Shown: in pieces, positions 24,702 to 33,536 of the stretch
Numbering within the stretch: position 1 is the stretch's first letter
Layout: each line of letters opens with the position of its first letter
Assembly (NCBI GenBank): GCA_016865865.1
Contig: VGOC01000025.1
Coordinates: forward strand, 1-36,605
Origin: Chloroflexota bacterium
Lineage (GTDB): Bacteria; Chloroflexota; Anaerolineae; Anaerolineales; UBA11858
DNA length: 36,605 nt
Direction: 5' to 3'
The notes under the pieces: generated by a model
The model's input: only the letters and a program-made list of their open reading frames with translations
What the model was told of the DNA's origin: nothing
Database searches by the model: none
Position numbers and translations under genes: made by a program

Positions 24702-25514
24702 TCAATCAGGGCGTCTGTATATCCCCTCGATCTGGTTGGCAAAAAAACTATCCGCTCGAATGACCTGCCGCACGAAACGGGTGTAATCCTCGGCGCCATT
24801 GCTGCGCGGGTCGTACTCGAAGATGGTCTGTTGATGGGCGGGGGCTTCCGCCAACTTCACATTTTCGCGAATTGGTTCGGCGAGCTTGTCGCCGAACATA
24901 TGCCGCATCTGTTCGAGTATCTCACGATCCTTGCGCAAGCGCCCGGAGTAGAGGGTTGGTAAGACGAACAAAAGTCGAACCTGATGATCGGGGATATGAC
25001 CAATGGCCTTCAATGTCCCCAACACCTGGCGAGTGCCAACCACAGAGAGGTGGCTCATGTGCATGGGGATGATCAACTCGCTGATATATAACAACCCGTT
25101 CTGACTGATCAAGGTGACCGAGGGGGGAAAATCTACGATCACGAATCCATAGCCATCATCGGCGGGGCGCAGTTTATCGGCCAGCACGCGACGGGCGACG
25201 CGCATATCATCCATGTTCCAGAGTTCCTTTTCGGCTTTGAGCATACCCCGGTCGCTTGGCAGGATGTCTATATTTTCGCGCGCCCGATAGGTGCAGGCCT
25301 GCGGCTCGGCATCCCCCAGCAGTAGATCCGTCAGCGAATCGTGATATCGAACCCCGAAATGAGCGGCCAAACTCCCCTGGGGATCAAGATCAACACAGAG
25401 CACGCGCACCCCGCGCATCGCCAGTCCCGCTGCCAGGTTGACGACGGTGGTGGTTTTTCCCGTTCCACCCTTGTAATTCAAAACGCCGATGACCCTGTTG
25501 ATCCTGTCTTGCAT
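24702..25514 (-). CDS. ParA/Soj-family ATPase (orphan)
   Basis: IGVLNYKGGTGKTTTVVNLAAGLAMRGVRVLCVDLDPQGSLAAHFG deviant Walker A; no ParB neighbour in the window. Confidence 0.9.
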   Translation of the reverse strand: MQDRINRVIGVLNYKGGTGKTTTVVNLAAGLAMRGVRVLCVDLDPQGSLAAHFGVRYHDSLTDLLLGDAEPQACTYRARENIDILPSDRGMLKAEKELWNMDDMRVARRVLADKLRPADDGYGFVIVDFPPSVTLISQNGLLYISELIIPMHMSHLSVVGTRQVLGTLKAIGHIPDHQVRLLFVLPTLYSGRLRKDREILEQMRHMFGDKLAEPIRENVKLAEAPAHQQTIFEYDPRSNGAEDYTRFVRQVIRADSFFANQIEGIYRRPD

Positions 25515-25544
25515 TTCAGCCTCTTCAGTGGTTGGCAGTTACTG

Positions 25545-25618
25545 GTTATGATTATCAGTAGATCACGAAAAAGATCGGAAGCCCGACCCCAGGCGACCCG
25601 AGGACGGGTCTTGGATCT
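25545..25618. repeat. GC-rich palindromic element, copy 3 of the dispersed family
   Basis: ATTATCAGTAGATCACGAAAAAGATCGGAAGCCCGACCCCAGGCGACCCGAGGACGGGTCTTGGATC, closely matching the reverse complement of 15558-15653. Confidence 0.75.
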
Positions 25619-25730
25619 AATTGTTACTGTTATGATTATAATCTATCCACCAAGAGGGGGACCACGCATAAATGCTTTCTGGTAAAATCGAAAGCATGAA
25701 TGCAATACTGAACAATGAGGATAACGAAGC

Positions 25731-26303
25731 ATGAGTTCGAAAGCCCGTCATGAAGCAATCCAGGCAGCCCAGGGGTATCTGGCCCAAAAACCAGTCTACC
25801 TGGATACAGAAACCACCGGCATTGATCCCAATGCTGAGATCATCGAGATCAGCATCGTGGATCATGAAGGGGAAATTCTGTTCGAGACATTGGTCAAACC
25901 GCGAGGGAGAATCGACCCTGGCGCTCAACGCCTGCATGGAATCACCGAAGGGATGCTCACCGATGCGCCGGGATGGGACGTGGTATGGCCCCAGGTGGAG
26001 GCTGCTCTCACGGGACGCTGCATCGGCGTTTTCAATCTCGATTTCGACCTGCGCATGATGCAGCAATCCCACCAACGCTGCTGGATGCCATGGCGGCCAC
26101 CACAGGCGGATTTCTTCTGTATCATGAAGCTGTACGCCACATACTACGGCCAATGGAATCCTAAATATGGAAACTACCGCTGGCAAAGCCTCGATAGCGC
26201 GCGCGAGCAATGTGGCATAGCCCTGCCCAACAGCCACCGCGCTAGAGATGACGCCTTGTTGGCGCGGGCGGTGCTGCACCATATGGCCGGTGCGAGCGTA
26301 TAG
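25731..26303 (+). CDS. 3'-5' exonuclease (DnaQ-like DEDD family)
   Basis: VYLDTETTGIDPNAEIIEISIVDHEGEILFETLVKPRGRIDPGAQRLHGIT; HRARDDALLARAVLHHM. Confidence 0.9.
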   Translation: MSSKARHEAIQAAQGYLAQKPVYLDTETTGIDPNAEIIEISIVDHEGEILFETLVKPRGRIDPGAQRLHGITEGMLTDAPGWDVVWPQVEAALTGRCIGVFNLDFDLRMMQQSHQRCWMPWRPPQADFFCIMKLYATYYGQWNPKYGNYRWQSLDSAREQCGIALPNSHRARDDALLARAVLHHMAGASV

Positions 26304-26352
26304 CTCCAAATGATATAATCCCTATCACACTCCCCAATCGAAAGGACACATC

Positions 26353-26682
26353 ATGAAACAATGGAAGCAACCCCCCGGAATGCAGATCGATGTCGAAAAA
26401 ACCTATCAGGTCAGCATGGAAACCAACCGGGGCGTAATTGAACTCGAACTTTACCCTCAGCATGCGCCCAAGACGGTCAACAACTTCGTCTTCCTTTGCC
26501 AGGAGGGTTACTATGATGGCGTCGAATTCCATCGTGTGATCAATAATTTCATGATCCAGGGCGGCGATCCCACTGGCACGGGGCGAGGCGGCCCCGGTTA
26601 CAAGTTCGAAGATGAAACTAAGGGCAATCCGCTCATCCATGAGACCGGCGTGTTATCAATGGCCAACGCCGAGGCGACTTGA
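26353..26682 (+). pseudogene. Truncated cyclophilin-type peptidyl-prolyl isomerase
   Basis: VIELELYPQHAPKTVNNFVFLCQEGYYDGVEFHRVINNFMIQGGDPTGTGRGGPGYKFEDE...GVLSMANAEAT* stops in place of the expected GPNTNGSQFFI segment. Confidence 0.75.
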
Positions 26683-26732
26683 TGACCAGAGTAGTCGCGA
26701 GAGATATCTAATCGAAAGAAAAGGGAAAACCC

Positions 26733-27659
26733 ATGCCTCGCTATAAAATCATCCTCAATCCAGAATCCGGGAGGGGCGCAGGGGGACGAACCATTCCCCA
26801 GATCGAAGCCTGTATGAAAGCCCACAACCTGGATTTCGACGTCGTTCTCACCGAGAGGCCCTGGCATGCCGCGGAGCTTGCTCGACAAGCTGTCAACGAT
26901 GGTTTCGATGTCGTCGTCGCGGCTGGGGGAGATGGCACGGCCAACGAAGTCCTCAACGGTTTGATGCAGGCCAGGAAGACAGGCGCCGCTGCTGCGATGG
27001 GAGTCTTACCCGTCGGGCAGGGTAACGACTTTGCCTTCAGCATGGACATTCCCATAGAATTCGAGGCGGCCTGCCAGACCCTGGCAGGGGATCATCGCTA
27101 CAGGATAGATGTTGGCTGCGTTACTGGAGGTCTGAACCCGGAGGGTCGTTATTTCGGCAATGGCGTCGGCATTGGTTTCGATGCTGTGGTCGGTTTCGAG
27201 GCGCTGAAATTGAAACGCCTGCACGGTTTTCCTGCCTATTTAGTCGCTGCCCTCAAGACGATCTTCCTATATTTCGAGGCGCCCAATCTGCGCATTGATC
27301 TCGACGACGAGACGCTCACGCTGCCCGCGCTGATGGTGTCCATCATGAATGGGCGGCGCATGGGCGGCGGTTTTATGATGGCCCCCCATGGAGATCCGGA
27401 AGACGGCTTCCTCGATCTCTGCATTGCCGGGCAGGTCAGCAAACCGAAAATCTTCGCTTTGATCTTCCGTTTCATGAAAGGGGATCAGGGCAACCACCCT
27501 GCCGTGCAATTCAAGCGCGCCAGGCGCGTCAAAGTGACCGCCCTCGAGGGAGTCTTGCCCTCCCATGCTGATGGCGAAACTGTCAGCACCGATAAGATCG
27601 AACTGGAGATCGAATTATTCCCAGCCCAAATAGAATTGATCACGCGGCCGAAGAGATGA
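26733..27659 (+). CDS. Diacylglycerol/sphingosine kinase family lipid kinase
   Basis: IILNPESGRGAGGRTIPQIE; VVVAAGGDGTANEVLNGL; GVLPVGQGNDFAFSMDIP. Confidence 0.93.
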   Translation: MPRYKIILNPESGRGAGGRTIPQIEACMKAHNLDFDVVLTERPWHAAELARQAVNDGFDVVVAAGGDGTANEVLNGLMQARKTGAAAAMGVLPVGQGNDFAFSMDIPIEFEAACQTLAGDHRYRIDVGCVTGGLNPEGRYFGNGVGIGFDAVVGFEALKLKRLHGFPAYLVAALKTIFLYFEAPNLRIDLDDETLTLPALMVSIMNGRRMGGGFMMAPHGDPEDGFLDLCIAGQVSKPKIFALIFRFMKGDQGNHPAVQFKRARRVKVTALEGVLPSHADGETVSTDKIELEIELFPAQIELITRPKR

Positions 27660-28351
27660 CAGACTATTCTCTGACACTCACCGAGAGAGCGGTTAATGCG
27701 GCCGTCAAGGGATTGACGAACCTGATCTGTCGCGTGGATGCTGAACAATTAAGGCGCATCCCGTCCCGGGGGCCTTTGATCGTCGTCACCAACCACATCA
27801 ACTTCCTCGACACCCCCGTGATCTATACTCACTCTCAACCCAGGTCGTTGACAGGCTTCGCCAAGATCGAAACCTGGGACAGTCCAATCCTCGGCCCTTT
27901 ATTCACCCTCTGGGGAGCGATTCCCATTCAGCGCGGGGAGGCTGATGTCGCCGCCTTTCGCCGCGGGGTGGCCGCCCTGAAAGAAGGGCGTATATTGGGC
28001 ATCGCTCCGGAGGGGACTCGCAGCGGGCACGGCCGGTTGCAAAAGGGACACGCCGGGGTGGTCACGATGGCGTTGCTCAGCGGCGCGCCCCTGCTGCCGA
28101 TAGCCCATTTCGGCTGCGAGGCCTATCGCCAAAATTTGTCCCGCCTGCGGCGCACGGATTTCAATATCCGAGTTGGGAAGCCCTTCCTGTTAGATCCCGG
28201 CGGCGCCAGGGTGACCCGCGCCGTGCGCGAAGAGATGCGCGACGAGATCATGTATCAACTGGCCGAACTTCTGCCGCCCGCCTACCGCGGCGAGTACGCT
28301 GACGTGAGCAAAGCGACACAGAAATATCTGCGCTTCGTCACGTTGGGGTAG
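27656..28351 (+). CDS. plsC: 1-acyl-sn-glycerol-3-phosphate acyltransferase (PlsC family)
   Basis: VVTNHINFLDTPV (NHxxxxD), GILGIAPEGTRSGHGRLQKGHAGVV; 4-nt overlap with the lipid kinase. Confidence 0.92.
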   Translation: MTDYSLTLTERAVNAAVKGLTNLICRVDAEQLRRIPSRGPLIVVTNHINFLDTPVIYTHSQPRSLTGFAKIETWDSPILGPLFTLWGAIPIQRGEADVAAFRRGVAALKEGRILGIAPEGTRSGHGRLQKGHAGVVTMALLSGAPLLPIAHFGCEAYRQNLSRLRRTDFNIRVGKPFLLDPGGARVTRAVREEMRDEIMYQLAELLPPAYRGEYADVSKATQKYLRFVTLG

Positions 28352-28369
28352 TTTTCCAGGAGGCGTGCA

Positions 28370-28714
28370 GTGACCGACAACGAAAAACTGAAACAACGAT
28401 TCCTGCGCGACCCGCTCGAAAGAAGACTTGGCGGACTTGCGGCAACACTCGCGCGGATATCTTCCAATGCGCGCAACTCGGAGTCGACCATCATCGTCGA
28501 AAACCTGCTAGACGAAGCCAAACACTTCATCGAATGGACTGCCGCGGACACGGACGCTGAAACAGTTGCTGAACTAGTGCAAATTCAACAGCTGATCACC
28601 CTCTGGAAAAAATCTTGGAAAACCGCAGTTCACGACAAGACACAGCGCATCCTTCTATCCACTCTCGCCAAAGAATGGTCGGACAAGGCGTTGCAGAGTT
28701 CGAGATTGGGGTGA
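28370..28714 (+). CDS. Hypothetical protein
   Basis: GTG-start ORF; helical, no recognised motif. Confidence 0.45.
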   Translation: MTDNEKLKQRFLRDPLERRLGGLAATLARISSNARNSESTIIVENLLDEAKHFIEWTAADTDAETVAELVQIQQLITLWKKSWKTAVHDKTQRILLSTLAKEWSDKALQSSRLG

Positions 28715-28746
28715 TATAATCGTCATACGCGACGAAGAGGTTTGAT

Positions 28747-29004
28747 ATGAACCTTTCCGAAATCCAACAAGCCATTACAGAGTTGTCCTAACAGGATTTT
28801 GACCGTTTTCGCGAGTGGTTCGAAGAATACGACGCGCAAATGTGGGACAGGCAAATCGAAGATGACGCGAAATCAGGTCGCCTCGATAGATTGCTAGCCG
28901 AAGTTGATAAAGAAAGCGCGGATTTATCGGTGATCGAAAAACGTCGCAACGAACCTGGTCGCCCGTTACGCGAGTATTCGAAGGAGGCAGGTGCAAAATG
29001 GTAG
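28747..29004 (+). pseudogene. Small antitoxin-like gene interrupted by an in-frame TAA
   Basis: MNLSEIQQAITELS*QDFDRFREWFEEYDAQMWDRQIEDDAKSGRLDRLLAEVDKES...; TAA at 28789-28791; conserved-looking frame continues to 29004. Confidence 0.65.
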
Positions 29005-29222
29005 TTAGTGTCAGTTACAACGACAAGAAAATAAAAATCGCGGACTTAATCGAAGCCGCCATGAGCGGGGACAAAGTGGTCATCACAAAGGATGGCGAGC
29101 AGATCATACAACTCGTACCGATGAAGCCTGCGCGTAAGCCCAAGTTCGGAAGCGCAAAGGGAAAGATCAAAATCGCGCCTGATTTCGATGAGCCGTTGGA
29201 AGACTTCGAAGAATACATGTGA
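28998..29222 (+). CDS. Phd/YefM-type antitoxin
   Basis: KIADLIEAAMSGDKVVITKDGEQIIQLVPMKPARKPKFGSAKGKI; immediately upstream of a PIN toxin, overlap of 4 nt. Confidence 0.88.
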   Translation: MVVSVSYNDKKIKIADLIEAAMSGDKVVITKDGEQIIQLVPMKPARKPKFGSAKGKIKIAPDFDEPLEDFEEYM

Positions 29223-29608
29223 TGAATTTACTGCTCGACACGCACGCGTTCCTTTGGTTCATCGCAGGCGATACGAGCCTGAGCCAATCGGCGCGCGCCG
29301 CTATTGAAGACCTGGGCAACAATCGCTACCTGAGCATGGCAAGTATGTGGGAAATTGCCATCAAAATCAGTTTTGGCAAACTCGAATTAAGCGAACCGTT
29401 CGAAGCCCTGATCCCAAAACAACTTGCCGACAACTCGATTGAACTGTTGGGCATTTCGTTCGAACACACAGTTCTAGTCTCCTCCATGCCCTTTCATCAC
29501 CGCGACCCATTTGACCGTCTTCTCATCGCACAATCGAAAGTGGAACGAATGACCCTGGTCAGCATAGACCCTGCCTTTGACTCATACAGTGTCAATCGCT
29601 TTTGGTGA
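29219..29608 (+). CDS. PIN-domain toxin (VapC family)
   Basis: LLLDTHAFLWFIAGDTSLSQSARAAIEDLGNNRYLSMASMWEIAIKISFGKLEL...HHRDPFDRLLIAQS. Confidence 0.93.
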   Translation: MMNLLLDTHAFLWFIAGDTSLSQSARAAIEDLGNNRYLSMASMWEIAIKISFGKLELSEPFEALIPKQLADNSIELLGISFEHTVLVSSMPFHHRDPFDRLLIAQSKVERMTLVSIDPAFDSYSVNRFW

Positions 29609-29688
29609 TTTCATCCCAACATCTTCGCCCCTTTGCCTGTCATCGGGGCGATTTTCTTTCCACAAAGAATCCAATGACCCACGACAAC

Positions 29689-29755
29689 CATCCACGAATA
29701 AGACCAACCACGAATAAACAAACGCGCGCCAGCGTTATTCGCGCATTCGTGGATG
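29689..29755. repeat. Inverted repeat CATCCACGAAT ... ATTCGTGGATG
   Basis: 29689-29699 and 29745-29755, perfect 11 bp; also contains tandem CCACGAATAA units. Confidence 0.55.
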
Positions 29756-29773
29756 ACCCCCTCTTCACCAAAG

Positions 29774-29899
29774 GCGGCAACCATTGCGCGTGACCAAGAC
29801 TATTACGAAGCAGAAAAGGCCAAAGCCAAAGACCCCGGCTTCGGCGGCCTCGTCTGGGTGATGAACAAGCGCAATGAATTCCTCTGGGGGCATCCGTAG
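29774..29899 (+). pseudogene. Short C-terminal coding remnant of unknown protein
   Basis: Frame reads AATIARDQDYYEAEKAKAKDPGFGGLVWVMNKRNEFLWGHP*, protein-like composition but no start or upstream continuation. Confidence 0.35.
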
Positions 29900-29944
29900 T
29901 TCGAGAAGGAATATTAACCGCAATCGTATTGACCACTACAAACT

Positions 29945-30973
29945 ATGACGTTGACACACCCATCCCCAGGCTGGTACGACCGTATCCCCAAAGTTGAACT
30001 ACACCTGCACCTGGAGGGCGCTATCCCCTACGCCGCTCTTTGGGAGCTGATCCAAAAGTATGGCGGCGATCCTGAAACGCCCACGCTCGAAACGATGCTG
30101 GGGCGTTTTGACTACAAAGATTTTCCCCACTTCATCGAAACCTGGATCTGGAAGAACCAGTTCCTGCGGGAATACGAGGATTTCACCTTCATTGCTGAGG
30201 CAGTGGCAAACGATCTAATAGAGCAGAATATTCGCTACGTTGAAACCTTCTACTCTCCACCGGACTTCACCGACCGTCACGGTCTGATCACCCAAAAGCT
30301 GACCGAAGCCATCCACATAGGCTTCTCCCGCGTTCCTGAAGTCGAGATCAACCTGGTGGCTGATCTGGTGCGGGATTTCGGCCCAGAAAAAGCGGCGGTC
30401 ACGCTAGCCGAGGTCAACGAGGTCAAAGAGTTGGGCGTGATCGGAATCGGCATCGGCGGTTCGGAACAGGATTTTCCGCCAGAACCTTTTCGAGAAGTCT
30501 ACGAGCAGGCCCGCCAGTTTGGTTTTCATACTAGCGCCCATGCTGGGGAAGTCGCTGGGGCAGAATCTGTTTGGGGGGCGCTGCGCAGCCTCGAGGTAGA
30601 ACGCGTCGGCCACGGCGCCAGGGCAGAAGAAGATCCCGCGTTGCTTGATTATCTTACCGAACATCGCATCCCCCTCGAAATGTGCCCCCTCTCCAATCTG
30701 CGCACAGGGGTGGTAAAATCTCTCGACGAACATCCTGTCCGACGCTACTTCGACCGTGGCTTGATGGTCACCATCAACAGCGATGACCCCAAGATGTTTG
30801 GCAACTCCCTGGCTGAGGAATACTGGCTTCTCGAGAGGCAACTGGGCTTCACCCGCGACGAAATTCGCACGTTAATCCTGCAGGGCATCCAGGCCTCCTG
30901 GATGACTGAAGAGGCAAAAGCGCGAATGGCGGCGTCCTTCCGCAGCAATCCGTCCTGGGAAGGAGAATCGTAG
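29945..30973 (+). CDS. add: Adenosine deaminase family protein
   Basis: IPKVELHLHLEGAIPYAALWEL; FHTSAHAGEVAGAESVWGAL; ERVGHGARAEEDPALLDYL; PLEMCPLSNLRTGVV; VTINSDDPKMFG. Confidence 0.93.
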   Translation: MTLTHPSPGWYDRIPKVELHLHLEGAIPYAALWELIQKYGGDPETPTLETMLGRFDYKDFPHFIETWIWKNQFLREYEDFTFIAEAVANDLIEQNIRYVETFYSPPDFTDRHGLITQKLTEAIHIGFSRVPEVEINLVADLVRDFGPEKAAVTLAEVNEVKELGVIGIGIGGSEQDFPPEPFREVYEQARQFGFHTSAHAGEVAGAESVWGALRSLEVERVGHGARAEEDPALLDYLTEHRIPLEMCPLSNLRTGVVKSLDEHPVRRYFDRGLMVTINSDDPKMFGNSLAEEYWLLERQLGFTRDEIRTLILQGIQASWMTEEAKARMAASFRSNPSWEGES

Positions 30974-31018
30974 TTATTTCAGGGGACTCATATTTTCATA
31001 GAGTGATTAAGGAAAGCA

Positions 31019-31996
31019 ATGACAGCAAAAACCCTCGACCCCTCGGAAGTGCGCATCTTCAGCGGCAGTTCCCACCCGCAATTGGCCGCCAATATCGCCG
31101 AACATCTCGGCGTGCCTCTGGAAAAAACCAAAGTCAGCCGCTTCAGCAATGATAATCTGTTCATCCAGCTTGGCGCCAGCGTTCGCTCGCGTATTGTCTA
31201 TATCGTGCAGACGCTGTCGCCGCCGGTTAACGATCATCTGGTCGAGCTGTTGATGATGCTGGATATCGCCAAGGCAGCCTCGGCGCGCGAAATCCATGCC
31301 ATCATCCCTTACTACTCTTTCGCCCGCTCAGATAAAAAGGATGCCCCGCGCATATCCATCACGGCGCGGCTGGTAGCCGATCTACTGCACACCGCAGGGG
31401 CTACCCACATTATGACCATGATGCTGCACTCCCCTCAGGTGCACGGCTTCTTCCCGATGCCCGCCGACCCGCTCAGCAGTCGTCCGGTTTTCATGCGTCA
31501 TTACAAAGAGCGCGATCTATCCCAAACCATCGTAGTTGCGGGGGATATGGGACAGGCTAAATCGGCTGCCCGCTTTGCCAAAGATTTGGGATTACCGATA
31601 GCCGCGGGGAATAAAGAACGCATCTCGGATACTGAGGTGCGCTTTAGTGGGATGGTCGGCGCGCAAGTCGCCGGGATGAAGAAAGCTCTACTCTATGATG
31701 ATGAGATCGCTACCGGAGGCACCATCCTGGAATTAAGTAAACACCTGGTCGAGTTGGGCATCGAAGAGATCTGGGTGGCTTGTACGCATGGCGTCTTTGT
31801 CCGAGGCGGTTTGGAGAAACTGCTTGCTTTCCCTGAGATCACCGAGGTGGTCACCACCAATACTGTGCCTATCCCCGCCGAGGTACATCATCCCAAATTG
31901 AAGATTCTCTCCGTGGGGCATATCTTCGGAGAAGCTATTCGTTACAATTACACCCGTCAATCCATTGGCGATCTATTCGTGTTTGGCGATGTTTGA
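31019..31996 (+). CDS. prs: Ribose-phosphate pyrophosphokinase
   Basis: IFSGSSHPQLAANIAEHLGVPLEKTKVSRFSNDNLFIQLGASVRSRIVYIVQTLSPPVNDHLVELLMMLDIAKAASA; YDDEIATGGTILE PRPP loop. Confidence 0.94.
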   Translation: MTAKTLDPSEVRIFSGSSHPQLAANIAEHLGVPLEKTKVSRFSNDNLFIQLGASVRSRIVYIVQTLSPPVNDHLVELLMMLDIAKAASAREIHAIIPYYSFARSDKKDAPRISITARLVADLLHTAGATHIMTMMLHSPQVHGFFPMPADPLSSRPVFMRHYKERDLSQTIVVAGDMGQAKSAARFAKDLGLPIAAGNKERISDTEVRFSGMVGAQVAGMKKALLYDDEIATGGTILELSKHLVELGIEEIWVACTHGVFVRGGLEKLLAFPEITEVVTTNTVPIPAEVHHPKLKILSVGHIFGEAIRYNYTRQSIGDLFVFGDV

Positions 31997-32063
31997 GTCT
32001 GGGCGTGATTCCCGATGCCAATGGATGCGGCAAATCGGATATCATCATGGCCAAGCGGGTAGG

Positions 32064-33518
32064 CTAATTGGATTGCTTTTCGGTCTTTTCGATCACAGAA
32101 TCTAACTTTTTCGATATCCTTTTATCCAACGGCGCGGGATGGTAGGTGTCGAAAATCTCTCGCACTTTGGTGTTCGTGCGGTCTTCCATCGTAAGCGAAC
32201 CAGCCAACTTCCAACTTTCATACGAAGAGCGGTCGAACAACTTTGGCGCCCAATTCTTACGGAAGTGCCGGTAGGTGTGGTCTTCCCCGACGAAGTGACC
32301 GCCGGGGCCGACCCGATTGATCACATCGAGGGCGATGGTTTCCTCATTGATCTCGATCCCCTCCATGAAGCGTTTGACTAATCCGGCTACCTCGTCCATC
32401 GCAACGATCATATCGTAGGATGTCGTTATGCCCGCTTCGAGGTAGCCCACATCGTGAATCAGGTTACCGCCGCCGAGCGCTGTAATCATCATCCATATGG
32501 CCCCCTCCGCAGCAGCCTGCTGGTCGAAAACCTTGGAATCGCTGCATCCCGTGAAACTGAATATGGGGATTTGATAATAATGGCACATCTCGCTGAACGC
32601 GGTCATCTCCAACATGAACTCCGGCGCGGCGTAAGAGATCAGGCTCTGGCTCATATCCATGAACAGGATGCCGCCTGCCCCGATCATCGGCGCGCCCTCG
32701 CGGATCAACTGAACGATCAGCAAGCCGCTGAGCTGTTCGGCGTTGGCCTGCACCAGCGCCCCGGCCAGCGTCACCGGCGCCGTCGCCCCGACCATCGTCG
32801 CAGGGGTATAGACCACCGGCAAACCCTTACCGGCCAGAAAGAGCAGTTTCTCACAGCTCTCTTTGGCGTGGGTTAGAGGGGAAATCGGTTCGCTATACAG
32901 CGCGCAGAAGGGGTTACGTTGCAGAGCCTCGGCGCCTCCGGCGACGGCTTCAGCCATCTCGATGATCGCCTCCAGGTTGACCCGATTCCAGGCGGTGTAA
33001 ATAATCGGCTTGGTGGTGTTCGATACCATCTCCCGGAAGTGGTATATATCGGAGAGAGTCTCGGTCACATCCGAGGCGATGCCCATGCACATCAGGAAGG
33101 AAATATTAGGCAGGGCATCCACTAATTTAGCCACGTTGGCTACATCCGCCAGGACAGCCCGGCGGCGCTCGCCAGTGTAGGCATCCACTACGAAGGGCGT
33201 GTCCGAGCCGGTGCCGTAATATCCTTTGCGGCCTTCCAGTTCCATTGCGGGGTTGCCATCTCGATCACATAACACCACCCGCGTCGGCGCGCTGCGGATA
33301 GCCCACTCGATCAGGTGCGGGGGGATGCGCACCCGCTCGCCATCCAGCCAGCAGCCCGCCTTCTTCAATAACTGGCGCACCTCTGGGACGAGGACATTAA
33401 CCCCGGTTCGCCTCAGCAGCTCCAGGGTCGCGCTGTGTATGGCTTGCTTTTGGTCATCGCTGAGCAGCTTTATTCCGGGGGATACCTGGGCAACGAAATC
33501 GCTGTTGATCATTTGCAT
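32064..33518 (-). CDS. Trimethylamine methyltransferase (MttB) family protein, non-pyrrolysine type
   Basis: Full-length uninterrupted ORF: SPTR..KGYYGTGSDTPFVVDAYTGERRRAVLADVANVAKLVDALPNISFLMCMG; GAGGILFMDMSQSLISYAAPEFMLEMTAFSEMCHYYQIPIFSFTGCSDSKVFDQQAAAEG. Confidence 0.88.
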   Translation of the reverse strand: MQMINSDFVAQVSPGIKLLSDDQKQAIHSATLELLRRTGVNVLVPEVRQLLKKAGCWLDGERVRIPPHLIEWAIRSAPTRVVLCDRDGNPAMELEGRKGYYGTGSDTPFVVDAYTGERRRAVLADVANVAKLVDALPNISFLMCMGIASDVTETLSDIYHFREMVSNTTKPIIYTAWNRVNLEAIIEMAEAVAGGAEALQRNPFCALYSEPISPLTHAKESCEKLLFLAGKGLPVVYTPATMVGATAPVTLAGALVQANAEQLSGLLIVQLIREGAPMIGAGGILFMDMSQSLISYAAPEFMLEMTAFSEMCHYYQIPIFSFTGCSDSKVFDQQAAAEGAIWMMITALGGGNLIHDVGYLEAGITTSYDMIVAMDEVAGLVKRFMEGIEINEETIALDVINRVGPGGHFVGEDHTYRHFRKNWAPKLFDRSSYESWKLAGSLTMEDRTNTKVREIFDTYHPAPLDKRISKKLDSVIEKTEKQSN

Positions 33519-33536
33519 TCTCCTTCGAAGTTTTTC

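Noticed and set aside
28789-28791. Recoding of the TAA in the antitoxin-like gene
   Set aside because: TAA recoding is not expected in such bacteria and all other genes use TAA as stop; a nonsense mutation is simpler.
32064-33518. Pyrrolysine-encoding mttB
   Set aside because: The ORF is full length without an in-frame TAG, so there is no support for Pyl.
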